Shown here in pieces: positions 7,007-14,660 of a DNA stretch of 18,408 nt. Under the pieces are notes generated by a model that had not been told where the DNA came from, did no database searches, and worked only from the letters and a program-made list of their open reading frames with translations. Source of the DNA: JBBSTY01 sp038235385 (GTDB taxonomy: Bacteria; Actinomycetota; Acidimicrobiia; Acidimicrobiales; Acidimicrobilacustridaceae); the NCBI GenBank assembly GCA_038235385.1, contig JBBSTY010000083.1, forward strand, positions 1-18,408. The letters are read 5' to 3'. Every line of letters starts with the position of its first letter. Positions within the stretch are counted from its first letter, which is position 1. Made by a program: the position numbers and the translations under genes.

Positions 7007-7852
7007 GTGGATCCGACGCGACCGGGAACCGGAGCGGAACCGGGAACGGGGCCGGCCGGCGACGTGGCCCCGGGCACCGACGACGGGCTCACCGGCTTCG
7101 AGAGCTTCGGCTCGGCACCGCGGCCCTCGGGGCGCTCGCCCTCGGTGGTGTTCACGCTCTACAAGCTCTTCCTCCGGACCCAGGTCACCCGCACGAGGGT
7201 CATCAGCCTGACCGGCCTCGGTGTGGTCGGGATCCTGGTGGCCTGGGGTCTCGGCTCCACGCTCCTGCGCAACCCGCTCGCACGTGGCACCGACTTCGTG
7301 AACCTCTACGGGCTCTCGCTGCTCGTACCGATCGTGGTCCTGGTCTTCGCGTCGTCGATGTTCGGCGATCTGCGCGACGACAGCACCCTCGTCTACCTCT
7401 GGTTGCGTCCGGTGTCGCGCGTGACGCTCGCGTTGACAGCCGCCGCCGCGTCGCTCACCGTGTCGTGGCCCCTCGCCGTTCCGCCGCTGGTCATCGGCGC
7501 GTGGCTGACCGGGGGTGGCGCCACGCTCGTTCGGGCGACCCTCCTCGCCGCCACCGTCGTGACCCTCGGCTACACCGGGATCTTCCTCGCGCTGGGTCTC
7601 CGGGTGAAGCGTCCGCTCGTGTGGGGGCTCCTCTACGTGTTCATCTGGGAGGGCTTCATCGCCCGGGGCAGCTTCACCGCGGCGAAGGCGGCGGTGCGCG
7701 CCTACGGATCGTCGATCCTGTCGGACCTCACCGGCCGCACCCTCGTGCTCGCCGACATCAGCCTCACGTGGTCGATCGTCGTGCCGATCGCGGCCGGGGT
7801 GATCGGCGTCGCCTACACCGTCGTGCGGTTGCACCGCCAAGACGTGGCGTGA
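7007..7852 (+). CDS. ABC-2 type transporter permease (second of two)
   Basis: A 281-residue membrane protein. Residues 1-45 are hydrophilic, rich in Gly, Pro and acidic residues (PGTGAEPGTGPAGD), followed by SVVFTLYKLFLRTQVTRTR, which looks like the cytoplasmic lead-in of ABC-2 permeases. Hydrophobic segments follow at VISLTGLGVVGILVAWGLG, YGLSLLVPIVVLVFASSMF, LTVSWPLAVPPLVIGAWL, ATLLAATVVTLGYTGIFLAL, GLLYVFIWEGFIA and SIVVPIAAGVIGVAYTVV, about six helices. DDSTLVYLWLRPVSR corresponds to the conserved loop seen in the first permease (RNGMLGLYLASPLNR). It starts with GTG three bases after the ATPase stop, with a GGGGGG run just upstream. Its TGA overlaps the next start (GTGA at 7849-7852). Confidence 0.87.
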   Translation: MDPTRPGTGAEPGTGPAGDVAPGTDDGLTGFESFGSAPRPSGRSPSVVFTLYKLFLRTQVTRTRVISLTGLGVVGILVAWGLGSTLLRNPLARGTDFVNLYGLSLLVPIVVLVFASSMFGDLRDDSTLVYLWLRPVSRVTLALTAAAASLTVSWPLAVPPLVIGAWLTGGGATLVRATLLAATVVTLGYTGIFLALGLRVKRPLVWGLLYVFIWEGFIARGSFTAAKAAVRAYGSSILSDLTGRTLVLADISLTWSIVVPIAAGVIGVAYTVVRLHRQDVA

Positions 7853-9168
7853 CGCCCTTCCGGGCCAGCCGGCACGATCGCGAGATCCTCCGCCTCGCGC
7901 TGCCGGCTCTCGGCGCGCTCGTCGCCGAGCCGCTCTACATCCTCGCCGACACGGCGGTGGTCGGGCGGATCGGAACCGACGAGCTCGCGGGTCTGGCCAT
8001 CGCCTCGACCGTCCTGCTGCTCGGGTACTCGGTCTTCATCTTCCTCGCCTACGGCACCACCGCGGCCGTGGCCCGCCTGCTCGGAGCCGGTCACGAGGAT
8101 GCCGCTGCGCACCAGGCGGTGCAGAGCCTCTGGCTCGCCGTGCTGATCGGCGTGGCCCTCACCCTCGGCGGGCTCGCCTTCGCCGGCCCACTCGTCGGTC
8201 TCCTCGGGGCGACGGGGGCCGTCGCCGTCAACGCGCTCGTGTACCTGCGCATCAGCCTGTTCGGGGTACCCGCCCTCCTGGTGATGCTGGCCGGCACCGG
8301 GTACCTGCGTGGACTGCAGGACACCCGCACCCCCCTGGTGATCGCCGTGGTCTCGGGTCTCGCCAACCTCGTCCTCGAGGTGGTGCTGATCTTCGGGTTC
8401 GGGTTCGGCATCGGCGCCTCGGCGTTGACGACCGTCGTCGCCCAGTACGGCGCCGCGGCGGTCTACGTGTGGTGGGTGCACCGTGCGGTGCGCGCCCACC
8501 GGGTGGCCCTCCGGCCCCACTGGTCGACCATCGGCGGCCTCGGGCGGGTCGGCCGGGACCTGTTCCTGCGCACCGTCGCGCTCCGGGGTTCGTTCACCGT
8601 GTCGGTGGCCGTCGCCGCTCGGTTCGGGCCGGTGCCGCTCGCCGCCTACTCGATCGCCATCGAGATCTGGAACCTGCTGGCCCTCGGTCTCGACGCCATC
8701 GCCATCGCCGGTCAGTCGCTCGTCGGACGGTTCCTGGGAGCGTCCGACGCGGACGAGGCGCGGGCCGCCGGTGGACGGATGCTCGAGTGGGGGGTGATCG
8801 CCGGGGTGGTGATGGGCGCCGTGATCGGGGCGTTGCACACCGTTCTCCCCCGCCTGTTCACCACCGATCCCGCGGTCGTGGACGCCGCCGTCGGGTTCCT
8901 GGTGGCGGTGGCCGTCCTGCAACCGGTGAACGCCCTGGCGTTCACCCTCGACGGGCTGTTGATCGGCGCCGGCGACGTCGGCTACCTGGCCGTGGCCATG
9001 TTCGCGTCGTCGGTGGTCTTCGTGTCAGCGGCTGTGGCCGTCGTGGTGACGGGCGCCGACATCGTGTGGCTGTGGGCCGCGCTCGGGCTGTTCATGGCCG
9101 TGCGCGCCGCCACGCTCGGGTGGCGGTGGCGCGGCGAACGCTGGGCCGTGGTCGGCGCCGCCCGCTGA
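7849..9168 (+). CDS. MATE family efflux transporter (DinF-like)
   Basis: A 439-residue multidrug and toxin extrusion-type exporter with about twelve hydrophobic segments in two similar halves. MATE exporters move organic compounds out of the cell using a Na+ or H+ gradient. Family features include an N-terminus reading LALPALGALVAEPLYILADT followed by VVGRIG, then LAGTGYLRGLQDTRTPL after helix 5, and at the start of the second half IEIWNLLALGLDAIAIAGQSLVGRFLG (given here only as a landmark, residues about 268-294). The GTG at 7849 overlaps the stop of the second permease and no strong Shine-Dalgarno is seen, so translation probably depends on coupling. It closes the five-gene block. A stem-loop starting inside its last codons follows. 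An export function alongside two ABC-2 exporters is consistent, but the substrate is unknown. Confidence 0.92.
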   Translation: MTPFRASRHDREILRLALPALGALVAEPLYILADTAVVGRIGTDELAGLAIASTVLLLGYSVFIFLAYGTTAAVARLLGAGHEDAAAHQAVQSLWLAVLIGVALTLGGLAFAGPLVGLLGATGAVAVNALVYLRISLFGVPALLVMLAGTGYLRGLQDTRTPLVIAVVSGLANLVLEVVLIFGFGFGIGASALTTVVAQYGAAAVYVWWVHRAVRAHRVALRPHWSTIGGLGRVGRDLFLRTVALRGSFTVSVAVAARFGPVPLAAYSIAIEIWNLLALGLDAIAIAGQSLVGRFLGASDADEARAAGGRMLEWGVIAGVVMGAVIGALHTVLPRLFTTDPAVVDAAVGFLVAVAVLQPVNALAFTLDGLLIGAGDVGYLAVAMFASSVVFVSAAVAVVVTGADIVWLWAALGLFMAVRAATLGWRWRGERWAVVGAAR

Positions 9169-9177
9169 GCGGCGCCG
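9153..9177. terminator. Hairpin across the MATE stop codon, possible bidirectional terminator
   Basis: CGGCGCCGC (9153-9161) and GCGGCGCCG (9169-9177) form a perfect 9-bp stem with a 7-base loop that contains the TGA stop of the MATE gene. It sits between convergent genes only 22 bp apart, where a shared terminator is expected. There is no T-run on either side, which is common in high-GC actinobacteria. Confidence 0.5.
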
Positions 9178-9190
9178 GACCTGGGCGTGA

Positions 9191-9463
9191 TCAGGCCGAG
9201 GCGACGGCGTCCGGACGGGAGCCGATCTGGCCGGTGACGGTCCAGAGGTCGACCAGGGCCGCCTTGATGCGCACGAGCCGGCGGACGTACCGCCCATCGA
9301 GCTCGTAGCGGTCGCGGCGGAAGCTGTCGATGTGGCCCGACGTCCAGAGGTCGGCGCGGCAGGTCTCGAGCTGGAGGTAGGCGGAGCGGAGCTGGTCCTC
9401 GGTGTGGGTCTGGCCGATCCAGGCATCGAACTCGATGTCGGAGCTGGCAAGGGTGAACGTCAC
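9191..9463 (-). CDS. Small protein of unknown function, 90 residues
   Basis: I do not recognise this protein. It is soluble, with no signal peptide or membrane segment. It looks helical and rich in charged and aromatic residues (FDAWIGQTHTEDQLRSAY, then YELDGRYVRRLVRIKAAL). Third positions are mostly G/C, as expected for a real gene here. The GTG at 9463 is chosen because a purine-rich stretch (AGAGAGAAGAAAG) lies just upstream and a TACGAT promoter hexamer lies at 9517-9522, which would place any longer start outside the transcript. The frame is open to an ATG at 9646. The extension would hold a possible metal-binding arrangement (HICPNC, then GCDHATHH) but has a weaker coding bias. The gene lies downstream of the Eis-like gene and converges with the MATE gene. 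Confidence 0.65.
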   Translation of the reverse strand: MTFTLASSDIEFDAWIGQTHTEDQLRSAYLQLETCRADLWTSGHIDSFRRDRYELDGRYVRRLVRIKAALVDLWTVTGQIGSRPDAVASA

Positions 9464-9516
9464 GGGCTTTCTTCTCTCTTCGGTGTCGTGGTGCGTCGCA
9501 TGATCGCAGCCGGCCC

Positions 9517-9522
9517 ATCGTA
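9517..9522 (-). promoter_or_regulatory. Candidate -10 hexamer TACGAT for the 90-residue protein
   Basis: TACGAT followed by GGG on the minus strand, the same hexamer as upstream of gatC and the ABC operon. A start near 9510 would give a leader of about 47 bases with a purine-rich ribosome-binding region before the GTG at 9463. Confidence 0.4.
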
Positions 9523-9679
9523 CGGGGCCCTTCGGAGCATCCAACCACATGCGACGGAGATGTCCGGGGCAATTCGGGCAGATGTGCCCGTTGGCCCATC
9601 CGCCGGGGCCCGGCATCGGGTGCACGATCCGGCGAGCCCGACGCACACCGATCCGTCCCGGTCGACCGATGTGTGTGGT

Positions 9680-10903
9680 TCAGAAGCGCGTGAGGCAGAA
9701 CGGTGCGACGGGCCAGCCGAAGAAGGCGGCGGCCCGATCGAGGGCGCTGGCGGAGCAGCCGACGACGCGACCGACCTGGGCCAGGTGGCGGATGTCGACG
9801 CCGCCGAGGACCAGCGAGCCCAGCTCGCCGACACCGAGGCGCAGGTCGGCCGGGGCGTCGGAACGCTCGCAGGTGGCCCCGTCGGGGCCACCTGCGACCA
9901 GGTACCGTCCGCCCAGCGCCGGCCGGACGTCGTCGACCACGTCGAGCACCAGCGTGTCGACCACGGGGTACCGGCGGGCGGCGAGGGTGGCCGCCACGTC
10001 GACGATCCGGATGTAGAGGAAGTCGGTGACGTCGGTCGTGCGCACCTGGCGTGGGTCGACCATGCGCAGGCGGAGGGGGTCGTCGAGCGGCCGAGCCGCC
10101 GCCACCACCATCGCGACCAGGTCGATGTCGAGCACGTAGCGCCACAGACGGGCCTCGACGTCGGGGTCGGTGGTCACGAGGTCGCGCACCTCCAGGGTCC
10201 AGCGCGGCCCGGTGTTGTCGATGGTGTAGATCGCGTAGCCGCCGGTGTGGTCGTCGCCGGGTTCGCACACCACGACGAAGATCTCCCCGCCGCCGCGCCA
10301 GGAGCGCAGGGGCCCGAGCACGCAGTCCCACCACCGATCCGAGTGGGAGAGCGCGCCAGGCACGATGCGGCGCCAGCCGTCGTAGATCGCCATGACGTCG
10401 CCCCGCGCCGCATCCGGACCGAGGAGCCGCAACCGCAGGTCGTCGCGCACCGGAGCCAGGAACGCCGAGCGTCTCGGATCGATCTTCCAGGTCTGGTGCG
10501 ACTCCGCCAGCCCGTAGCCGAACCGGCCGTAGATCGACGCCTCCGACGCGTTGAGCACGGCCATGGGTTCGCCGCGTCGGGCGACGTCGTCGAGCTGGAG
10601 GTGCATCATCCGACGCAGGATCCCCTGCCGGCGATGGGTGGCCGCGACAGTGACGCCCGAGACCCCGCTGACGGGCACCGCTGCGCCCCCCGGCAACGTC
10701 ATCTCGAACGGGAACGAGAAGTTGGTGGCGACGAGGTCGTCGCCGTCGAACGCTGCGATCGTGCGGTCGAGCTCGATCAACGGGCGGTCGAGCTCGACCG
10801 ACCCCGGTGCGGCCTTCCAGTCGCCGAACCCCCGCGCCTCGACGTCATGGAAGTGGACGAGCTCGTCGTCGGTGATGGGGCGCAGTTCGACGGTCACCCC
10901 CAC
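9680..10903 (-). CDS. Eis-like GNAT N-acetyltransferase with SCP2-type C-terminal domain
   Basis: A 407-residue acetyl-CoA-dependent acetyltransferase of the Eis family, close to the 402 residues of the M. tuberculosis protein, which acetylates aminoglycosides at several positions and lysines in host proteins. Family architecture: N-terminal GNAT domain with the acetyl-CoA motif VTVAATHRRQGILRRMM (84-100), a second GNAT-like region, and a C-terminal SCP2-like domain (about 300-407). Y125 in IYGRFGYG matches the general-acid tyrosine of Eis. The protein ends in Phe (FCLTRF), as Eis does, where the terminal carboxylate acts as the base. The start is GTG at 10903; a GTG two codons later (10897) is equally possible. 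A 12-bp palindrome touches the start. The gene stands between a terminator-like hairpin and the small unknown gene. Resistance to aminoglycosides is possible but not shown; the native substrate is unknown. Confidence 0.88.
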   Translation of the reverse strand: MGVTVELRPITDDELVHFHDVEARGFGDWKAAPGSVELDRPLIELDRTIAAFDGDDLVATNFSFPFEMTLPGGAAVPVSGVSGVTVAATHRRQGILRRMMHLQLDDVARRGEPMAVLNASEASIYGRFGYGLAESHQTWKIDPRRSAFLAPVRDDLRLRLLGPDAARGDVMAIYDGWRRIVPGALSHSDRWWDCVLGPLRSWRGGGEIFVVVCEPGDDHTGGYAIYTIDNTGPRWTLEVRDLVTTDPDVEARLWRYVLDIDLVAMVVAAARPLDDPLRLRMVDPRQVRTTDVTDFLYIRIVDVAATLAARRYPVVDTLVLDVVDDVRPALGGRYLVAGGPDGATCERSDAPADLRLGVGELGSLVLGGVDIRHLAQVGRVVGCSASALDRAAAFFGWPVAPFCLTRF

Positions 10904-10914
10904 GGTCTAGACCG
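10903..10914. promoter_or_regulatory. Palindrome CGGTCTAGACCG at the Eis-like start
   Basis: A perfect 12-bp palindrome overlaps the first base of the GTG at 10903. If translation starts at 10897 instead, the TAGACC inside it would lie at the spacing of a -10 element. It may be an operator or a promoter core; either is inference. Confidence 0.3.
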
Positions 10915-10923
10915 CGACGCGCG

Positions 10924-10958
10924 GGCGCGCCCGCTCCTTTTCCCCGAGCGGGCGCGCC
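10924..10958. terminator. Perfect 13-bp GC hairpin, probable terminator
   Basis: GGCGCGCCCGCTC (10924-10936) and GAGCGGGCGCGCC (10946-10958) are exact inverted copies around a 9-base loop, CTTTTCCCC. The hairpin lies 35 bp after the lipoprotein stop and just upstream of the Eis-like gene, both on the minus strand. It probably ends lipoprotein transcription. There is no T-run after the stem. Confidence 0.7.
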
Positions 10959-10992
10959 GACCACCCGACCCTCGTGGATCAGGAACGCACGA

Positions 10993-11553
10993 TCAGGAGC
11001 CGGCGACGTTGCACTCCCTGTCGAAGTACTGCGAGAGCTCGTCGGACGCGGCCTCGAACTCGGAGCTCTCGAGGACCTCGGACGCGGCCTGGATCTTGTC
11101 GAGGTTCGCCGGGTTGGCGAAGCCACCGTTCGAGGTGATCTCGTTCATGGCGGTCATGTAGGTGGTCCAGGCCTCCGACCACTTGTCGAAGGCATCGCGG
11201 ATGTTGTCGGGGACGTTGTCGCGCGCCTCGTCGAGGTCGCCCACCAGATCGTCGAGCTCGCTGGTGTCGGCATCGGGGGCGTAGACCGACATCGATTGCA
11301 TGAGGAGCGCGCTGTAGAGCGAGGCGACCTGCTGGCACTCGGTGAGATCGACATCGGACAGGTCGCCGCTGACGTCGGTCGAGGCGCCCTTGTCGCGGTC
11401 GGTGGTCTCGGCCGTGGTCGACGTGGTCGTCGCCTCGGATTCGCTGGACTTGGCCGACGGCTGGTCGGCGGCGGCGGTGCCCTCCTTGGCCCCGCACGCC
11501 CCGAGGGCGACGAGCAGAACGGCGATGAGGGGTACGACCAGGATGCGACGCAT
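10993..11553 (-). CDS. Small predicted lipoprotein
   Basis: A 186-residue secreted lipoprotein of unknown function. The N-terminus has two arginines, a hydrophobic core (ILVVPLIAVLLVALG) and a lipobox LGAC with C20 as the lipid-anchored residue, so the mature protein should sit on the outer face of the membrane. Residues 21-65 are a low-complexity Ser/Thr/Glu/Asp/Ala linker (SSESEATTTSTTAETT), a typical surface spacer. The rest (about 70-186) looks helical, with two cysteines (TECQQ and the near-terminal DRECN) that could form a disulfide once exported. I do not recognise the domain. The ATG at 11553 has AAGGAG just upstream, and a TAGGGT hexamer at 11607-11612 fits a promoter. A perfect hairpin follows the gene, so it is probably a single transcription unit. 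Confidence 0.85.
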   Translation of the reverse strand: MRRILVVPLIAVLLVALGACGAKEGTAAADQPSAKSSESEATTTSTTAETTDRDKGASTDVSGDLSDVDLTECQQVASLYSALLMQSMSVYAPDADTSELDDLVGDLDEARDNVPDNIRDAFDKWSEAWTTYMTAMNEITSNGGFANPANLDKIQAASEVLESSEFEAASDELSQYFDRECNVAGS

Positions 11554-11606
11554 GGGTGCTCCTTCTCCGGTGTCGGGTGGCTGACGGCGAACCTGCCGAA
11601 CCGGAG

Positions 11607-11612
11607 ACCCTA
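11607..11612 (-). promoter_or_regulatory. Candidate -10 hexamer TAGGGT for the lipoprotein gene
   Basis: TAGGGT fits TAnnnT on the minus strand. A start near 11600 gives a leader of about 47 bases containing GGAGAAGGAG before the ATG at 11553. GGTGACC directly abuts its upstream side and GGTCACC recurs inverted at 11660-11666, a possible but weak operator. Confidence 0.35.
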
Positions 11613-11730
11613 GGTCACCCGACCCCGGCGACCGCGAAGCGTGACCGATGACCGCGTCAGGTGACCGACGGCGACGGGCGACAGACAGGCGCCGAGCGAC
11701 GGATGGTCGCGACGTCGGGCCCGGCGGTAA

Positions 11731-13233
11731 TCAGTGCGACGCGCGTCGCTCGGCGAGGAGGGTGTTGACGATCCGTCCGTCCGCCTTGCCCTGGGTGGCC
11801 TTCATGATCGCACCGGTGAAGAACCCGGTGAGCTTCTTGGTGCGCTTGTCGGACGGGTCGAGCTCGACGAACGTGGCCCACTCGTCGGGGTTGGCGGCGA
11901 TGACCCCGTCGACGATGCCCTCGAGGTCGCCGGTGTCCATGGCCTCGAAGCCGTGCTCCTGCGCGATCGATTCGGGATCACGGCCAGTGGTGACCATGTC
12001 GGCGAGGACGGTCTTGGCCTGGGTGGCGGTGAGCGAGCCGTCGAGCTCGAGCGCGACGAGGCGGGTGAGCAGCACCGGATCCAGGCCGGCCGCGCCGTCG
12101 GCCGGCAGGTTGTGCTCGGTGTGGGTGAGCACGCGATCGGGATCCGCTCCGGCGACGATCGCGGCGTGGGCGAGGTCGTCGAGTCCCTTGGCCACGTGCA
12201 GGGCCACGGACTCGGGCGCCACCCCGGCGGCCTCGGCCAGGCGCTGGCGGCGTTGCGCGGGCAGCATCGGAAGCGCGGCGTCGATGGCGGCGACCTCCTC
12301 GGCCGACGGCACGAGCGGCACCAGGTCGGGCTCCTGGAAGTACCGGTAGTCGTCGGCGTCCTCCTTGGATCGGCCCGAGCGGGTGCGCCCGGCGTCCTCG
12401 TCCCAGTGGCGGGTCTCCTGCATCACGACCTCGCCGTTCTCGAGCAGGTCGATCTGGCGGAGCGCCTCGTGGTCGATGGCCCGCCCGAGCGACCGCAGCG
12501 AGTTGACGTTCTTGATCTCGCAGCGCTTGCCGAGCGTGGCGTCGCCCACCCGGCGCACCGACACGTTGGCGTCGGCGCGCATCGACCCCTCCTCCATCTT
12601 GGCGTCGCTCACCCCGGTGGCCAGCAGGATGGCGCGGAGCTCGTCGACGTAGGCCTTCGCCTGGTCGGAGGTGTGGATGTCGGGGCGCCCGACGATCTCG
12701 ACGAGGGGCACCCCGGCGCGGTTGTAGTCGATGAGCGAGTAGTCGGCGTTGTGGATCCGGCCTCCCCCGCCGCCGGCGGTGTTGGTGAGGTGGGAGTTCT
12801 TGCCGGTGTCCTCCTCGATGTGGGCCCGCTCGATCCCGACCCGCAACCCGTCGGGGAGGTCGATGAAGCCGTCGATGTTGGTGGGCTGGTCGAACTGGGT
12901 GACCTGGTAGTCCTTGGGCATGTCCGGGTAGAAGTAGTTCTTGCGGGCGAACACGGACGGTTCGACGCGGCAGTGCAGCGCCCGGCCGAGGGTCATGGCG
13001 AACGTGGCGACCTGGCGGTTGAGCACCGGGAGCGAACCGGGCAGACCGAGGCACACCGGGCACACGTTGGTGTTGGGAACGTCCCCGAACTGGTTGGGGC
13101 ACGAGCAGAAGAGCTTGGTGACCGTGGCCAGCTCGCAGTGGACCTCGAGCCCGACCACGAGCTCCCACGCGTCGCCCGTGGTGGGGCTGATGATCGGCGG
13201 GGCATCTGACGGGGCGGAGGTGAACTCGATCAT
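11731..13233 (-). CDS. gatB: Asp-tRNA(Asn)/Glu-tRNA(Gln) amidotransferase subunit B
   Basis: The 500-residue kinase and tRNA-binding subunit of GatCAB, which activates the misacylated Glu or Asp on tRNA with ATP and transfers ammonia delivered from GatA. GLEVHCEL (28-35) opens the catalytic cradle. Four cysteines, C43 and C45 (LFCSCPN) and C58 and C61 (VCPVCLGLPG), form the zinc site. YFYPDMPKDYQVTQFDQP is the family signature. The C-terminal part (from about residue 350) is the helical and tail domain that contacts tRNA. The length is slightly above the usual 475-480, from a longer N-terminus (SAPSDAPPIISPTTGD). The ATG at 13233 overlaps the gatA stop (ATGA) and has AGGAGG eight bases upstream. 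It is the last gene of the gatCAB operon. Confidence 0.97.
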   Translation of the reverse strand: MIEFTSAPSDAPPIISPTTGDAWELVVGLEVHCELATVTKLFCSCPNQFGDVPNTNVCPVCLGLPGSLPVLNRQVATFAMTLGRALHCRVEPSVFARKNYFYPDMPKDYQVTQFDQPTNIDGFIDLPDGLRVGIERAHIEEDTGKNSHLTNTAGGGGGRIHNADYSLIDYNRAGVPLVEIVGRPDIHTSDQAKAYVDELRAILLATGVSDAKMEEGSMRADANVSVRRVGDATLGKRCEIKNVNSLRSLGRAIDHEALRQIDLLENGEVVMQETRHWDEDAGRTRSGRSKEDADDYRYFQEPDLVPLVPSAEEVAAIDAALPMLPAQRRQRLAEAAGVAPESVALHVAKGLDDLAHAAIVAGADPDRVLTHTEHNLPADGAAGLDPVLLTRLVALELDGSLTATQAKTVLADMVTTGRDPESIAQEHGFEAMDTGDLEGIVDGVIAANPDEWATFVELDPSDKRTKKLTGFFTGAIMKATQGKADGRIVNTLLAERRASH

Positions 13234-14660
13234 CGGGCGGCCTCCTCGAGGACGGCGGCGGCTCGGAACATGGTGGGCTCGGCGAGCGCCGGGGCCAACA
13301 CCTGCACCCCGACGGGTAGCCCGTCGTCACCGACACCGAACGGCACCGACACCGCCGCGTGCCCGACCAGGTTGGTGGGGATGGTGCAGATGTCGTTCAG
13401 GTACATGGTGAGCGGGTCGGCGGTCTTGGCGCCGAGCTCGAACGCAGTGGTGGGCGAGGTGGGCGACAGGAGCAGGTCGAAGTGCTGGTACGCGGCCGCG
13501 AAGTCGCGCTCGATGAGGGTGCGGACCTTGAGCGCCTTGCCGTAGTAGGCGTCGTAGTAGCCCGCCGACAGCGCATAGGTGCCGAGCATGATGCGGCGCT
13601 TGACCTCGTCGCCGAACCCGGCGGTGCGCGTGGCGGTCATCATCTCGCCCGTGGTCGGCGCGTCGACCCGGAGGCCGTAGCGCACGCCGTCGTAGCGCGA
13701 GAGGTTGCTCGACGCCTCGGCCGGGGCGATCAGGTAGTAGGCCGACAGTCCGTAGGTGACCGCCGGGACCGATGCCTCGGCGACCTCGGCGCCGGCGGCG
13801 GCGAGCGCCTCGGCCGCGGCGTGCACCCGGGCGGCGACGTCGGGATCGATGCCGGCGCCCATAAGCTCGGTGACGAGTCCGATGCGCAGGCCGGCGACGC
13901 CATCGGACAGCACCGGGGTGACCGGCGTGATCGGGCCGGGGATCGAGGTGGAGTCGCGCGGGTCGTGGCCGGCGATCACGTCGAGCAGGAGCGCGGCGTC
14001 CTCGACGGTGTTGGCGAACGGACCGACCTGGTCGAGCGACGAGGCGAAGGCGATGAGGCCGTAGCGGGACACGAGGCCGTAGGTCGGCTTGACGCCGACG
14101 ACGCCGCACAGCGCGGCCGGCTGACGGATCGAGCCGCCGGTGTCGGACCCCAACGAGAGCGGCGCGAAGCCCGCGGCGACCGCAGCGGCGCTCCCCCCGC
14201 TGGAACCGCCCGGCACACGGCTGGTGTCGTGGGGGTTGCGGGTGGGGCCGAAGGCGGAGTTCTCGGTGGAGCTGCCCATGGCGAACTCGTCGAGGTTGGT
14301 CTTGCCCACGGCGATCGCACCGGCGGCGACGACCCGTTCCACGACCGTGGCGTCGTACGGGGGGCGCCAGCCCTCGAGGATCCGCGACGAACAGGTGGTG
14401 GGGATCCCTCGGGTGGTGAGGTTGTCCTTGAGCGCGATCGGGACACCGGCCAACGGCCCGACGTCGATGCCGTCGGCGATGCGCCGGTCGATCTCGGCCG
14501 CGGCTCGGCGGGCGTCGTCGGCCAGGACCAGGTTGAACGCGTGGATCTCGCCCTCACGCTCGTCGATCCGGGCGAGATGGGTCTCGAGCACCGCGGCGGC
14601 GGTGGTCTCGCCGGACCGGACGGCGGCGGCGATGGCGGCGGCGGATGCCAGGTCGGTCAC
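13230..14660 (-). CDS. gatA: Asp-tRNA(Asn)/Glu-tRNA(Gln) amidotransferase subunit A
   Basis: The 476-residue glutaminase subunit of GatCAB. It hydrolyses glutamine and feeds ammonia through a tunnel to GatB. It belongs to the amidase-signature family. The Ser-cisSer-Lys triad is visible as K78 (ALKDN), S153 (in PGGSSGGSAAAVAAG) and S177 (SDTGGSIRQPAA). SRYGLIAFASSLDQVGPFA is a further GatA-specific landmark, and YYDAYYGKALKVR follows. The length is normal. The GTG at 14660 overlaps the gatC stop (GTGA at 14657-14660) and has GGGGGAGGAG just upstream. The TGA overlaps the gatB ATG, so all three subunits should be made by coupled translation. Confidence 0.97.
   Translation of the reverse strand: MTDLASAAAIAAAVRSGETTAAAVLETHLARIDEREGEIHAFNLVLADDARRAAAEIDRRIADGIDVGPLAGVPIALKDNLTTRGIPTTCSSRILEGWRPPYDATVVERVVAAGAIAVGKTNLDEFAMGSSTENSAFGPTRNPHDTSRVPGGSSGGSAAAVAAGFAPLSLGSDTGGSIRQPAALCGVVGVKPTYGLVSRYGLIAFASSLDQVGPFANTVEDAALLLDVIAGHDPRDSTSIPGPITPVTPVLSDGVAGLRIGLVTELMGAGIDPDVAARVHAAAEALAAAGAEVAEASVPAVTYGLSAYYLIAPAEASSNLSRYDGVRYGLRVDAPTTGEMMTATRTAGFGDEVKRRIMLGTYALSAGYYDAYYGKALKVRTLIERDFAAAYQHFDLLLSPTSPTTAFELGAKTADPLTMYLNDICTIPTNLVGHAAVSVPFGVGDDGLPVGVQVLAPALAEPTMFRAAAVLEEAAR

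Noticed and set aside
6023..7840. 605-codon minus-strand frame over the ABC genes
   Set aside because: It is antisense to an ABC ATPase and permease with intact motifs, and is full of Asp/Glu/Arg/His low-complexity sequence.
9332..11161. 609-codon plus-strand frame
   Set aside because: It covers three minus-strand genes, including the Eis-like gene and the lipoprotein, and shows no domain of its own.
11734..13209. 491-codon plus-strand frame over gatB
   Set aside because: It is an exact antisense shadow of gatB, which has all family motifs.
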